Assembly: GCA_021555105.2 (NCBI GenBank)
Contig: CP134604.1
Span: 1,178,001-1,242,000, forward strand
DNA: 64,000 nucleotides
Source of the DNA: Thalassospiraceae bacterium LMO-JJ14
GTDB lineage: Bacteria > Pseudomonadota > Alphaproteobacteria > Rhodospirillales > Casp-alpha2
Direction: 5' to 3'
The notes below the pieces were generated by a model. The model had not been told where the DNA came from and ran no database searches. It saw only the letters and a program-made list of their open reading frames with translations. How positions within the stretch are numbered: the first letter of the stretch is position 1; the number at the start of each line of letters is the position of its first letter. Shown here in pieces: positions 7,893-16,266 of the stretch. Made by a program: the position numbers and the translations under genes.

Positions 7893-8807
7893 ATGTTGCT
7901 GTTCATATCCAAACGTATGTTTCTTGCGGTATGCGTGTCGCTCGTGGTTTCCGCCGCCAGCTTTGCGCTCCTGTACGTGTCCGGCGATCCGGCAACATCG
8001 CTCCTTGGCCCGAATGCGACCGACGACGACATCAAGCATATTCAGGTCCTGTACGGTTTCGACCGTCCGATATGGGAACAGTTTTTCGGCTGGCTTGCCC
8101 GGGCCTTGCAAGGAGATTTCGGGCGCAGCTATTTCTTTCAGGTGCCCGTCCACAACGTTTTGTTGGAACGCTTGCCGACAACACTGAAACTCGGTCTTTG
8201 CGCGATTGTCTTCGCGTTGGTTGTTGCAATACCCCTCGGTGTCGCCGCCGCGGCGAAGCCCAATAGTGTATTCGATCGTCTTTCCCTGATCTTATCGGTT
8301 GCGGGACAGGCTATTCCGAGCTTCTGGTTCGGATTGATGCTGGTTGTCCTGTTCAGCGTCATTTGGCCGATACTGCCGTCCTCCGGGTCCGAAACGTGGC
8401 GGCATTTTGTGCTGCCGACCATCGTGCTCGGGTACTATGCGACGCCCGCCGTGATGCGTCTTACTCGATCGGGCATGATCGAGGTCCTCGATTCTGATTA
8501 TATCCGTACGGCGCGCGCCAAGGGCCTGAAGAAACGCCGGGTGCTCTATGTTCATGCATTGCGCAACGCCGTTATTCCCGTGGTCAGTCTGGCGGCCGCA
8601 CAGTTCGGCTTCATGCTCGCGGGCTCCGTCGTGGTTGAGAGTGTCTTCGCATTGCAAGGAGCAGGCATGCTGGCATGGGAGTCAATCATCCGGGGCGATC
8701 TTCCCACGGTGCAAGCGATCATTTTGATCTTCTCAGTAACCTACGTCGTGCTCACGTTCCTCGCGGATGTCCTGAACGCGTGGCTCGACCCTACGATCAA
8801 GGTCTAG
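7893..8807 (+). CDS. ABC transporter permease, DppB/OppB type
   Basis: A 304-residue inner-membrane subunit with about six hydrophobic segments, beginning MLLFISKRMFLAVCVSLVVS. The cytoplasmic EAA loop that contacts the ATPases is clear (DYIRTARAKGLKKRR, then HALRNAVIPVVSL). The frame is open upstream to 7857, but ATG 7893 fits the family N-terminus and has GGAGCTGGA just before it. It lies 72 bases after the binding protein and five bases before the second permease. The protein forms half of the translocation channel. Confidence 0.92.
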   Translation: MLLFISKRMFLAVCVSLVVSAASFALLYVSGDPATSLLGPNATDDDIKHIQVLYGFDRPIWEQFFGWLARALQGDFGRSYFFQVPVHNVLLERLPTTLKLGLCAIVFALVVAIPLGVAAAAKPNSVFDRLSLILSVAGQAIPSFWFGLMLVVLFSVIWPILPSSGSETWRHFVLPTIVLGYYATPAVMRLTRSGMIEVLDSDYIRTARAKGLKKRRVLYVHALRNAVIPVVSLAAAQFGFMLAGSVVVESVFALQGAGMLAWESIIRGDLPTVQAIILIFSVTYVVLTFLADVLNAWLDPTIKV

Positions 8808-8812
8808 CGACA

Positions 8813-9715
8813 ATGACCGACGCAAAACTAGACATGACTATCGCAGAGGTGACTGCACCGAGTCCAATGACGGTCCTCGTTCAGCGTGCGCTGAACCACA
8901 GGGGCTTGTTGGTTGGGGGCTCGATCCTTCTGCTGATTATTCTCGCGGCCGTATTCGCGCCTTTGCTGTCGCCTTACGATCCCTATGAGCAAAATCTCCT
9001 GGCGCGTACTGTTCCGCCTATATGGTCCGCTCAGGGCACTTGGGAACATGTTCTCGGCACCGACCATGTGGGCCGAGATTATCTCTCCCGTTTGCTTTAC
9101 GGAGCGCAGATTTCTCTGCTGATCGGCGTTGCCGCTGCCGTGATTTCCGGTGTGATCGGACTGACATTGGGTGTCATCGCAGGATTTTTCGGCGGTCGTG
9201 TCGATACGTTGGTAATGTTCCTGATCACGTCGCGTTTGGCCACGCCTGTCATTCTCGTCGCGCTTGCCGTCGTAGCTTTGATCGGCAGTTCGCTTCAGAC
9301 CGTCATCTTCGTGCTAGGACTGTTGTTATGGGATCGTTATGCCCTGGTCATTCGCTCCGCGACGATGCAGATCCGTTCGACGGACTATGTGCTTGCAGCG
9401 CGTGCACAGGGCGCATCGAATTTCCGGATCATCGTCTCCGAAATTCTTCCCAACCTGACCAACAGCATCATCGTTGTTGGCACGTTGGAAATGGCACATG
9501 CCATTATCCTCGAGGCTGCACTTTCGTTCCTCGGCCTGGGCGTTCAGCCGCCTCTGCCGTCCTGGGGGCTGATGGTGTCGGAAGGAAAGGAATTTATCCT
9601 TTTCGAGCCGTGGCTGATTACCATACCGGGTGTATTCCTGTTTTTATTGGTGCTTTCCATCAACCTCTTTGGTGACGGCATCCGGGATGTTGCATCGCCG
9701 GACGGTCGGAATTGA
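8813..9715 (+). CDS. ABC transporter permease, DppC/OppC type
   Basis: A 300-residue inner-membrane subunit and partner of the upstream DppB-type permease. It has the OppC-type N-terminal segment (LLVGGSILLLIILAAVFAPLLSPYDP), the conserved HVLGTDHVGRDYLSRLLYGA, and the EAA loop (DYVLAARAQGASNFR followed by ILPNLTNSI). The reading frame is open upstream into the previous gene, but ATG 8813, five bases after the DppB-type stop, gives the normal N-terminus. The stop is 11 bases before the first ATPase gene. Confidence 0.92.
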   Translation: MTDAKLDMTIAEVTAPSPMTVLVQRALNHRGLLVGGSILLLIILAAVFAPLLSPYDPYEQNLLARTVPPIWSAQGTWEHVLGTDHVGRDYLSRLLYGAQISLLIGVAAAVISGVIGLTLGVIAGFFGGRVDTLVMFLITSRLATPVILVALAVVALIGSSLQTVIFVLGLLLWDRYALVIRSATMQIRSTDYVLAARAQGASNFRIIVSEILPNLTNSIIVVGTLEMAHAIILEAALSFLGLGVQPPLPSWGLMVSEGKEFILFEPWLITIPGVFLFLLVLSINLFGDGIRDVASPDGRN

Positions 9716-9726
9716 GGAGGTATGAA

Positions 9727-10719
9727 ATGTCTCTTCTTGAAGTAAAAAACCTGACGATCGATTTGGACGTGCCGGCCGGCGCGCTACATGCGATCCGTGA
9801 TGTGTCTTTTGAGGTCGAGCGCGGCGAGACGCTGTGCATTGTCGGTGAGTCAGGGTGTGGAAAATCCATGACTGCCCTGTCGCTGATGGGGTTGCTGCCA
9901 AGGGTCGCCAGACACGTCTCCGGAGAAATTCTTTTTGACGGAAAGGACCTGATGAGAGCCCGCGAGGAAGATTTGGAGGCTCTACGCGGAGACCGTATCG
10001 CGATGATCTTTCAAGAGCCGATGACCAGTCTGAACCCATCTTTCACGATCGGCGATCAGATGATCGAAGGGTTCGTCCAGCATAAGAAGGGATCGACCCA
10101 GGAAGCCAAGCGGCGCGCTATCGAGTTGTTGGACAAGGTCGGCATCAGTGCCGGTGAAGAACGCCTTAAACAGTATCCACATGAACTTTCGGGCGGCCTT
10201 CGCCAACGGGTGATGATCGCCATGTCACTCATGTGCGAGCCCGAGTTGATCATCGCCGACGAACCGACGACGGCGCTCGACGTGACAGTTCAGGCACAAA
10301 TTCTTTCTACACTGACCAAACTTTGCAAGGAGCTCGGCCTGGCGCTCGTGGTTATCACGCATGACCTCGGCGTGGTTGCGCGTATCGCCGATCGTGTCGC
10401 CGTAATGTATGCGGGGCAGGTTGTGGAGTATGCCGGCGTGGACGATGTGTTCGAACGTCCGGAGCACCCGTACACACTCGGGCTTCAAAGATGCATACCG
10501 GTCCCCGGAGCAACTTCGTCACGACGCCTGGAGGTTATCCCCGGTCGTGTGCCGAGTTTGGTCGGGCAGTTGACGGGGTGCAGTTTTCGAAACAGATGTC
10601 TCTACGCCAGCCAGCCGTGCACCGAAACGGATATCGAGAGCCGAGACGCCAACGGCAATCATCGATATCGATGTCTGCTCGAGCCTGGTGCAGCCCGGTC
10701 GGCACAGGGGGCCCAATAA
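9727..10719 (+). CDS. ABC transporter ATP-binding protein, DppD/OppD type
   Basis: A 330-residue ATPase that powers the importer. Visible are Walker [15 protein letters not shown]-loop FQEPMTSLNPSF, signature LSGGLRQRVMIA, Walker B LIIADEPTTALD and the H-loop ITHDLGVV. The C-terminal oligopeptide-transporter extension carries the Cys motif (CSFRNRCLYASQPC) seen in this group. ATG 9727 is chosen because GAGGAGG ends six bases before it. It is followed without a gap by the second ATPase gene (TAA-ATG). Confidence 0.93.
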   Translation: MSLLEVKNLTIDLDVPAGALHAIRDVSFEVERGETLCIVGESGCGKSMTALSLMGLLPRVARHVSGEILFDGKDLMRAREEDLEALRGDRIAMIFQEPMTSLNPSFTIGDQMIEGFVQHKKGSTQEAKRRAIELLDKVGISAGEERLKQYPHELSGGLRQRVMIAMSLMCEPELIIADEPTTALDVTVQAQILSTLTKLCKELGLALVVITHDLGVVARIADRVAVMYAGQVVEYAGVDDVFERPEHPYTLGLQRCIPVPGATSSRRLEVIPGRVPSLVGQLTGCSFRNRCLYASQPCTETDIESRDANGNHRYRCLLEPGAARSAQGAQ

Positions 10720-11715
10720 ATGGTTGAGCACGAAGCAAGGCACGACGGTCTGGAGTTGATCGACGTCGTCCGGGAGTTCCCGATACGGCAGGGGATTTTC
10801 GGCCGGCCCAAATCGTTGAAAGCCGTGAACGGTATCTCGTTGTCCCTGAAAAAAGGGGAAGTTCTCGGCCTCGTCGGAGAATCCGGTTGCGGGAAAAGCA
10901 CGCTGGCTAAAATTCTGCTCGGCCTTATGTCGCCGACGCGCGGCGAGGTGCTACTTGATGGGGAACCCATTTCCAGGCAAAGCCCATTGGAGATTTCGCG
11001 CCGCATTCAGCCGGTTTTTCAGAATCCTTACGCTTCGCTGAACCCGCGTAAGCGCATATCCGAGATCGTCGAGTTTCCGCTGAAGATTCATGGTATCGGA
11101 ACAGCCGAAGAGCGACGCAGGCGCGTCGCCGAAATCCTAGAGCGAACCGGGTTGTCGCCGGCATTGGCGAACAATTATCCGAGCCAGCTATCGGGGGGGC
11201 AGCGCCAGCGTGTCGCTGTCGCCCGTGCGCTTGTGATACAGCCGGATATCGTGATTCTGGACGAGCCGACGTCCGCGCTCGATGTGTCCGTGCAGGCGCA
11301 AATTCTAAACCTGCTGCTGGATCTGCGCGAGGAGTTCAACCTCACCTACATGATGATCAGCCATGACCTGGCGGTGATTGAGTACCTTGCGACCAAGGTG
11401 GCCGTCATGTACCTGGGATCGATCGTCGAAGAGGCGACGACGAGCGAAATATTCAAGAATCCCCGCCATCCTTATACCCAGGCCTTGCTTGGCTCGGTCC
11501 TTACGCCTGATCCGAAGCTTGGCATGCCCGACGTCGAGCTGGGCGCCGGTTTCCCCAATCCCCTCAATCCACCCAGCGGATGCGCATTTCATCCGAGGTG
11601 CTCTCAAGTCATGGAGACATGCCGGGTATCGGCGCCCCTTGAGCACATGGACGGCACTACCACGGTCGCATGCCACTTGTTCGATACCGACAACAAATCT
11701 GCTGTCAGGACGTGA
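10720..11715 (+). CDS. ABC transporter ATP-binding protein, DppF/OppF type
   Basis: A 331-residue second ATPase, expected to pair with the DppD-type subunit as a heterodimer under the two permeases. Motifs are Walker [14 protein letters not shown]-loop [12 protein letters not shown], signature [15 protein letters not shown], Walker [13 protein letters not shown] and H-loop [11 protein letters not shown]. The C-terminal extension has [14 protein letters not shown]. The ATG abuts the previous stop. A 50-base gap with AGGAAGGAGAAG leads to the peptidase gene, so the operon probably continues. Confidence 0.93.
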   Translation: MVEHEARHDGLELIDVVREFPIRQGIFGRPKSLKAVNGISLSLKKGEVLGLVGESGCGKSTLAKILLGLMSPTRGEVLLDGEPISRQSPLEISRRIQPVFQNPYASLNPRKRISEIVEFPLKIHGIGTAEERRRRVAEILERTGLSPALANNYPSQLSGGQRQRVAVARALVIQPDIVILDEPTSALDVSVQAQILNLLLDLREEFNLTYMMISHDLAVIEYLATKVAVMYLGSIVEEATTSEIFKNPRHPYTQALLGSVLTPDPKLGMPDVELGAGFPNPLNPPSGCAFHPRCSQVMETCRVSAPLEHMDGTTTVACHLFDTDNKSAVRT

Positions 11716-11765
11716 CGCGCACCCGGACAAGACTTTCAAGAGATACTTCAGGAAGGAGAAGACTA

Positions 11766-12776
11766 ATGGCGAATACAGATCCGGCTAAACTTCATGATGA
11801 TGCCGTCATCATCGATGCGGTTTGTCCGTTGTTGATGGAGAAGGAATACGTCGACTGGTACATCGAAGGGGGCCTGACGACCATCGCGCCGACGGTCGGT
11901 GGCTTCGATCCGACGATCCAGACCCTCAAGACCCTTGGCGCATGGCTCGAGTTCATCAAAAACCGCGATGATTTGATCCTGGTGCGCAAAGCATCGGATG
12001 TTGTCGATGCGAAAAAGCAGGGTAAGCTCGGCATCGTTCTCCATTTTCAGGGCACGGAACCGATCGAGGACAGTGTCGACCTGGTGAACGTCTACAAGAC
12101 GCTCGGCGTGGGCATCATCCAGTTGGCCTATAACGTCAAAAACAGGATCGGCGACGGAGCGCAGGAGCGCACCGACTGCGGGCTCAGTCATTTCGGCGTC
12201 AACTTCATCAAGCGTTGCAATGAACAGCGCGTCATCGTCGATTGCTCGCACACTGGATATCGCACGACGATGGAGGCCATTGAGCTCTCGGAGCAACCGG
12301 TCGTGTTCTCGCATGCCAACTCGAAAGCCGTGTATGCATCGCAGCGGAACATTCAAGACGATCAGATCAAGGCCGTCGCTGATACGGGTGGTGTCGTCGG
12401 TATCGTCGGTTTCCCGGCATTCGTTTCCGACTCGCCGCGGCCGACCCTTGATCAGTTCATCGCACATATCGATCACACGGCCGAAGTCGCGGGCATCGAC
12501 CATGTTGCACTCGGCATCGATTATTACACCGGTCAGGATCCTGTCGTCGATCCCGTCACGGCCAAAGCGAAATACGACAAGACCATCGCCGCGGGCCGGT
12601 GGCGCTCGGATGCTTATCCGCCGCCGCCGCACTATTACCCGGAAGGTATTGAAACGCCGCGCACGTTGTCTGCTCTGACCGCGCGTCTGCTTGAGCGCGG
12701 CTATTCTGAGACGGACGTTCGTAAGATTCTCGGTGAAAACTGGCTTCGCGTTTATCGCGACGTCTGGGGTGATTAG
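11766..12776 (+). CDS. Membrane-dipeptidase homologue (peptidase M19), atypical metal site
   Basis: A 336-residue member of the renal/membrane dipeptidase family, zinc enzymes that cleave dipeptides and accept D-residues at the C-terminal side. Later metal-site elements are visible: HFQGTEPIED with a Glu, DCSHTGYRTTMEA and VVFSHANSKAV with His residues, and VALGIDYYTG with an Asp. The N-terminal HND-type motif is replaced by IIDAVCPLL (residues 15-23), so two expected ligands appear to be missing. It may be a subgroup with a single-metal site or another amidohydrolase-like function. No signal peptide is seen. ATG 11766 follows AGGAAGGAGAAG. It sits right after the importer genes, so it probably acts on the imported compound. 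Confidence 0.85.
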   Translation: MANTDPAKLHDDAVIIDAVCPLLMEKEYVDWYIEGGLTTIAPTVGGFDPTIQTLKTLGAWLEFIKNRDDLILVRKASDVVDAKKQGKLGIVLHFQGTEPIEDSVDLVNVYKTLGVGIIQLAYNVKNRIGDGAQERTDCGLSHFGVNFIKRCNEQRVIVDCSHTGYRTTMEAIELSEQPVVFSHANSKAVYASQRNIQDDQIKAVADTGGVVGIVGFPAFVSDSPRPTLDQFIAHIDHTAEVAGIDHVALGIDYYTGQDPVVDPVTAKAKYDKTIAAGRWRSDAYPPPPHYYPEGIETPRTLSALTARLLERGYSETDVRKILGENWLRVYRDVWGD

Positions 12777-12826
12777 TCCGTCGCTTCGAGTTCCGTTTCC
12801 TTCAATTTGCCTGGAAAGCTTGAACT

Positions 12827-14086
12827 GTGTTCGTTGTGCTCGGTGCCGGGATTGTGGGCCTGTTGACGGCCTACAATCTCTCCGAAAAAGGATATCGCGT
12901 CACGATCGTTGACGAGGCGTCGGCGCCGGCTAATGGCTGCAGTTACGGCAACGCCGGTATTATCGCCGTCGGTCACGCGAAGGCGTGGGCGGGCCCCGAA
13001 ACACCCCGGCTGATGCTGAATGCTTTGCTCGGTCGTGATCCGGCGGTGAAGGTGGCGGCGATCCCCGACTGGAATTTGGTTCAGTGGGGCGCCGCCTTCC
13101 TTGGGAATTGCAGCGGCGCAGCACAACACCGCAACTCCGAGCGCATGAGGCGCCTCAGTCTCTACAGTCGCGAACTGCTTCGTGGTTTGGATGCGGAACT
13201 GGCAATCGATTACCACCAGCAACATGAAGGCGTTTTCTACATCTTTCGCGATACTGCTCGTTTCGAGGAACATGTTTCCGTTTCCGAGGACGGTCCGGAT
13301 AGCAGTCAATTCCGTACGCTTTCTGCCGCGGATATCGGGCGAATGGAACCGGCATTGTCGTATCTCGGCGATGGAATCGCCGGCGGGTTTTACTCGTCGG
13401 TCGATTCTAGCGGCGACTGTTACATGTTCGCCCAAGAGTTGGCGCGGAGGTTGGTTCAACGTGGCAATGTCACATTCAGGTTCGGTCAACACGTCTCGGG
13501 GTTCAATATCCGGAATGGTGCTGTCGAGTCCGTCACGACGCAGGAAGGCTTAGTTTCGTGTGACGGTGTTGCGGTCGCCTTGGGAACGGGGGCGCGACGG
13601 CTGCTGCGGACACTAGGTGTGAACACCCGGATTTATCCCGTCAAAGGGTATTCCGCGACGTACCCGGTACGGGATCCGAAGCGATTGCCGGACCGGCCGT
13701 TTATCGACGAAACCGAACTCGTCGCCGTATCCCGCTTCGGGCAGCGGTTGCGCATAACAGGGATGGCGGAGTTCGACCGTGGGCGCTCACGAATGGTGCC
13801 TGGCCGTTGCGATGTTCTCGACGCGTATGCAAAGCGGACATTCGGCAGCGCGATCGACATCGGTGATGGCCAGTACTGGGCGGGCAGTCGTCCATCCACG
13901 CCGCAGGGGCCGCCGTTCCTCGGCGCCGTAAAGGGTTATGACAATCTTTGGGTCAATGCCGGTCATGGACAACTTGGCTGGACCATGGCGGCTGGTGCAG
14001 GGCGGGTTGTTGCTGATCTTGTGGCGGGGAAAACCCCGGAAATAGCAAATGTTTCGGCTGAAGCCGAATGGTTGATCAGCGTTTGA
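12827..14086 (+). CDS. DadA-like FAD-dependent D-amino-acid dehydrogenase
   Basis: A 419-residue FAD oxidoreductase of the DAO/DadA family, which oxidises D-amino acids to 2-oxo acids and ammonia and passes electrons to the respiratory chain. The N-terminal dinucleotide fold is clear (VVLGAGIVGLLTAYNLSEKG, Glu/Asp in TIVDEASAP), as are the NGCSYGNAGI loop and the C-terminal FAD closing region VNAGHGQLGWTMAAGAGRVVADL. The best start is GTG 12827 because the dinucleotide fold begins at once; GGAAAG lies 10 bases upstream. It is 50 bases after the peptidase and 13 before the cyclodeaminase-family gene, so it is likely part of one catabolic operon. Confidence 0.87.
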   Translation: MFVVLGAGIVGLLTAYNLSEKGYRVTIVDEASAPANGCSYGNAGIIAVGHAKAWAGPETPRLMLNALLGRDPAVKVAAIPDWNLVQWGAAFLGNCSGAAQHRNSERMRRLSLYSRELLRGLDAELAIDYHQQHEGVFYIFRDTARFEEHVSVSEDGPDSSQFRTLSAADIGRMEPALSYLGDGIAGGFYSSVDSSGDCYMFAQELARRLVQRGNVTFRFGQHVSGFNIRNGAVESVTTQEGLVSCDGVAVALGTGARRLLRTLGVNTRIYPVKGYSATYPVRDPKRLPDRPFIDETELVAVSRFGQRLRITGMAEFDRGRSRMVPGRCDVLDAYAKRTFGSAIDIGDGQYWAGSRPSTPQGPPFLGAVKGYDNLWVNAGHGQLGWTMAAGAGRVVADLVAGKTPEIANVSAEAEWLISV

Positions 14087-14099
14087 TGGAGAATAGACG

Positions 14100-15041
14100 A
14101 TGAAGGTGCTCGATCTCGAACACACACGAAATGCGCTTCCATATGCCAGCCTGATTGCCGCGTTGGAAGAGGGATTCATGTCGGAGTACGATGCGCCGTT
14201 GCGTCATCATCACTTTCTCGAGAACAAGGACGAGCCGGATTCGGTGCTGTTGCTGATGCCAGCTTGGCAACGTGACGGCTTTGGCGGCGTAAAACTGGTT
14301 AATGTCGTTCCGGGCAATAACCACCGTAGCCTTGCCGCCATATCGTCCAGTTACGTGCTTTTTGACAGAAAAACCGGACAGCACTTGATGATCGTAGACG
14401 GCGGAGAGCTCACCGCACGCCGAACGGCGGCTGCTTCAGCTTTGGCGGCGAAGCGCCTGGCGCGTCCCGACAGCCGGACGCTTCTCGTCGTGGGTGCAGG
14501 CCGGGTCGCCCGCAACGTACCGGCGGCGTTCAAGGCGGCGCTGCCGATCGAACGCGTGATGGTGTTCAATCGAAATTTCGACAAGGCGGCAGCCTTGGTT
14601 CAGGATCTTCAAAATGACGGTTTCGACGCGGAAGCGGTTTCGGAATTGGAAGCCGGTGTAAAACGTGCCGATATCATCAGTTGTGCGACATTGTCTCGCG
14701 AACCGATCGTCAAAGGGGATTGGTTGAAATCCGGACAGCACCTCGACCTGATCGGCAGTTTCACGCCGGAGATGAGGGAATCGGACGATGACGCAGTGCG
14801 GCGGGCGGATGTGTATATCGACACCCCCCACGCACTTGTCGAGGGCGGCGATATTACGATCCCGATGTCGGCAGGCGTGCTGAAGGAATCGCAGATAAAG
14901 GGGGTATTGTCCGACATGTGCCGCACGGGGGATCGCGGTCGCACGTGCGCGGAGCAAATCACCATGTTCAAGAGCGTCGGTTCCGCGATAGAGGATTTGG
15001 CCGCAGCCAAACTCGCATATGCAACGGCATTGTCAGACTAA
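14100..15041 (+). CDS. Ornithine cyclodeaminase / mu-crystallin family enzyme
   Basis: A 313-residue NAD(P)-dependent enzyme of the family that includes ornithine cyclodeaminase, alanine dehydrogenase and ketimine reductase. Signs are GGVKLVNVVPGNNHR, the pre-Rossmann region DGGELTARRTAAASALAAK, the dinucleotide motif VVGAGRVARNVP, and SCATLSREPIVKGDWL. Its exact substrate cannot be read off; next to a DadA-like enzyme a ketimine or amino-acid reduction/deamination step is plausible. The last four residues (ALSD) and the stop codon lie in the terminal repeat of IS copy 2, whose edge is at 15026, so the original C-terminus has been replaced by a few IS-encoded residues. The core domain still looks complete. 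Confidence 0.88.
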   Translation: MKVLDLEHTRNALPYASLIAALEEGFMSEYDAPLRHHHFLENKDEPDSVLLLMPAWQRDGFGGVKLVNVVPGNNHRSLAAISSSYVLFDRKTGQHLMIVDGGELTARRTAAASALAAKRLARPDSRTLLVVGAGRVARNVPAAFKAALPIERVMVFNRNFDKAAALVQDLQNDGFDAEAVSELEAGVKRADIISCATLSREPIVKGDWLKSGQHLDLIGSFTPEMRESDDDAVRRADVYIDTPHALVEGGDITIPMSAGVLKESQIKGVLSDMCRTGDRGRTCAEQITMFKSVGSAIEDLAAAKLAYATALSD

Positions 15042-15831
15042 AACGGGCGCGCTGCTAAAGGCGGTCGCTCTCTGTGTTTATGCCGCAAGCTGACGCCATT
15101 CGGTCAGGGCCGCAGCTCGGTCTTGTTTGAAAATGTCGCGGTGGTTGAGATGACGTTCGAGATTGAAATGGTTATGGATTGAAGCTTGGGCTGATGCGAA
15201 TTTTTTTTAATGTCTTCACGTCCCGAAACTTCGACATCGCACCCTCACATCGTCGAAACGGCTGATGCGAATTTTCGGCTCGATTGTTGAGCCGCCGACC
15301 GCACTCCTGTTTGGTAGTATTCCCGATTGCATTCATCGCTGCCCTGTATGACCGAAGCCGGTCCGTGACAATCATCTTTGGAAGACCGTACCGCTTCATT
15401 GCTCGCTTCAGAAACCTGAGCGCGGCCTTTCGATCCCGCCGTTTCGTAGCGAAAACCTCGAGCACTTCACCTTCGTGATCCACGGCACGCCATAGATAGT
15501 GCGTCTCTCCCTTGATCCGCACGAACACCTCATCCAGATGCCAGCGCCAATTCGAATACGAATGACAATGAACCCGGCGCTTCCGCAACTCGGCTGCGAA
15601 CATTGGACCGAACCGGTTCCACCAAAACCGGACAGTTTCATGACAAATGTCGATACCGCGTTCGAATAGGATGTCCTCGACTTGCCGTAGCGATAGTGGA
15701 TAACGGATGTACATCATTACCGCCAGGCGGATGATCTCGGGCGACGAGTTGAAATAGCGGAATGGATTCTTTATCCGCAGAGGCTAAAGTCCGGATTTGC
15801 CGACCTCAAGTCGGTTTACTCTGACACTGCC
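15026..15831 (-). mobile_element. IS6-family insertion sequence, copy 2 (806 bp, inverted)
   Basis: Read on the minus strand the element starts at 15831 with GGCAGTGTCAGAGTAAACC; its other end at 15026 reads GGCATTGTCAGACTAAAAC on the plus strand. It is the same element type as 3335-4132, in the opposite orientation, with the transposase 3' ends facing inward. The two copies differ at many positions, so they are not a recent duplication. No matching 8-base flank was found across the outer ends. It lies 95 bases from the 3' end of tRNA-Ser. Confidence 0.85.
15078..15774 (-). pseudogene. IS6-family transposase with lost start codon and an A8 frameshift
   Basis: The frame begins where copy 1 has ATG, but here it is ATA (15774-15772), followed by KNPFRYFNSSPEIIRLAV; the first usable ATG is at 15717. 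The DDE residues are present: WHLDEVFVRIKGE, MIVTDRLRS and NNRAENSHQPFRR with Glu. At 15201-15208 a run of eight A (minus strand) puts the frame out by one, ending in SFNP. Skipping one A restores FASAQASIHNHFN through QDRAAALTEWRQLAA and a TAA at 15080-15078, the normal IS6 C-terminus. It is probably inactive, unless slippage on the A run and a minor start restore some product. Confidence 0.82.
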
Positions 15832-15925
15832 CGCAGCCGGTACCAGCCGGAAAGCCCGGACTTCCTGGCCGGAATAGGCGGTCTCTAAATCTCATTTTAT
15901 TGAATGATATCAATAAGTTAAGGAA

Positions 15926-16014
15926 TGGCGGAGAGACAGGGATTCGAACCCTGGGTACGCAAAGCGCACAACGGTTTTCGAGACCGCCCCGTTCGACCAC
16001 TCCGGCATCTCTCC
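15926..16014 (-). tRNA. tRNA-Ser (anticodon CGA)
   Basis: The minus-strand sequence folds as an 89-nt class II tRNA. The acceptor begins GGAGAGA and ends TCTCTCC followed by GCCA, with the CCA encoded. The anticodon arm is GCGGT-CTCGAAA-ACCGT, giving anticodon CGA for UCG serine codons. A long variable arm follows (TGTGCGCTTTGCGTACC), and the T arm contains GGGTTCGAATCCC. Its 3' end faces the accessory DNA at lower coordinates, while ribosomal protein genes lie on the other side, so it may mark an island insertion point. Confidence 0.96.
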
Positions 16015-16167
16015 GCACGCGTGGGCATGGCCGATGGCCACGCCGGGGAGCGCGGAATGTAGACAATCGGCCCGCTTCGGGCAAGGCAACAATCGGCGAA
16101 TTTTCAGGCTTTGTGCCCTATATATAAGACGGCATCAAAAAAGCCCTGAAAACCTGAGTTTCCGCCA

Positions 16168-16195
16168 TTGACAATGGGTCTTATGCAAGTATATT
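16168..16195 (+). promoter_or_regulatory. Sigma-70-type promoter for rplU-rpmA
   Basis: TTGACA at 16168-16173 and TATATT at 16190-16195 are separated by 16 bases. Transcription would start near 16203, leaving a leader of about 65 bases before the rplU ATG at 16267. No other gene lies between this site and rplU. A short AGAGG ribosome binding site precedes the ATG. Confidence 0.7.
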
Positions 16196-16266
16196 GCCGC
16201 CCTTCCGAGCGAGGCCGTGGGCGAGGTGCCCTCAGGCCCCTTCGACTTGTGATTTTAGAGGCGATC

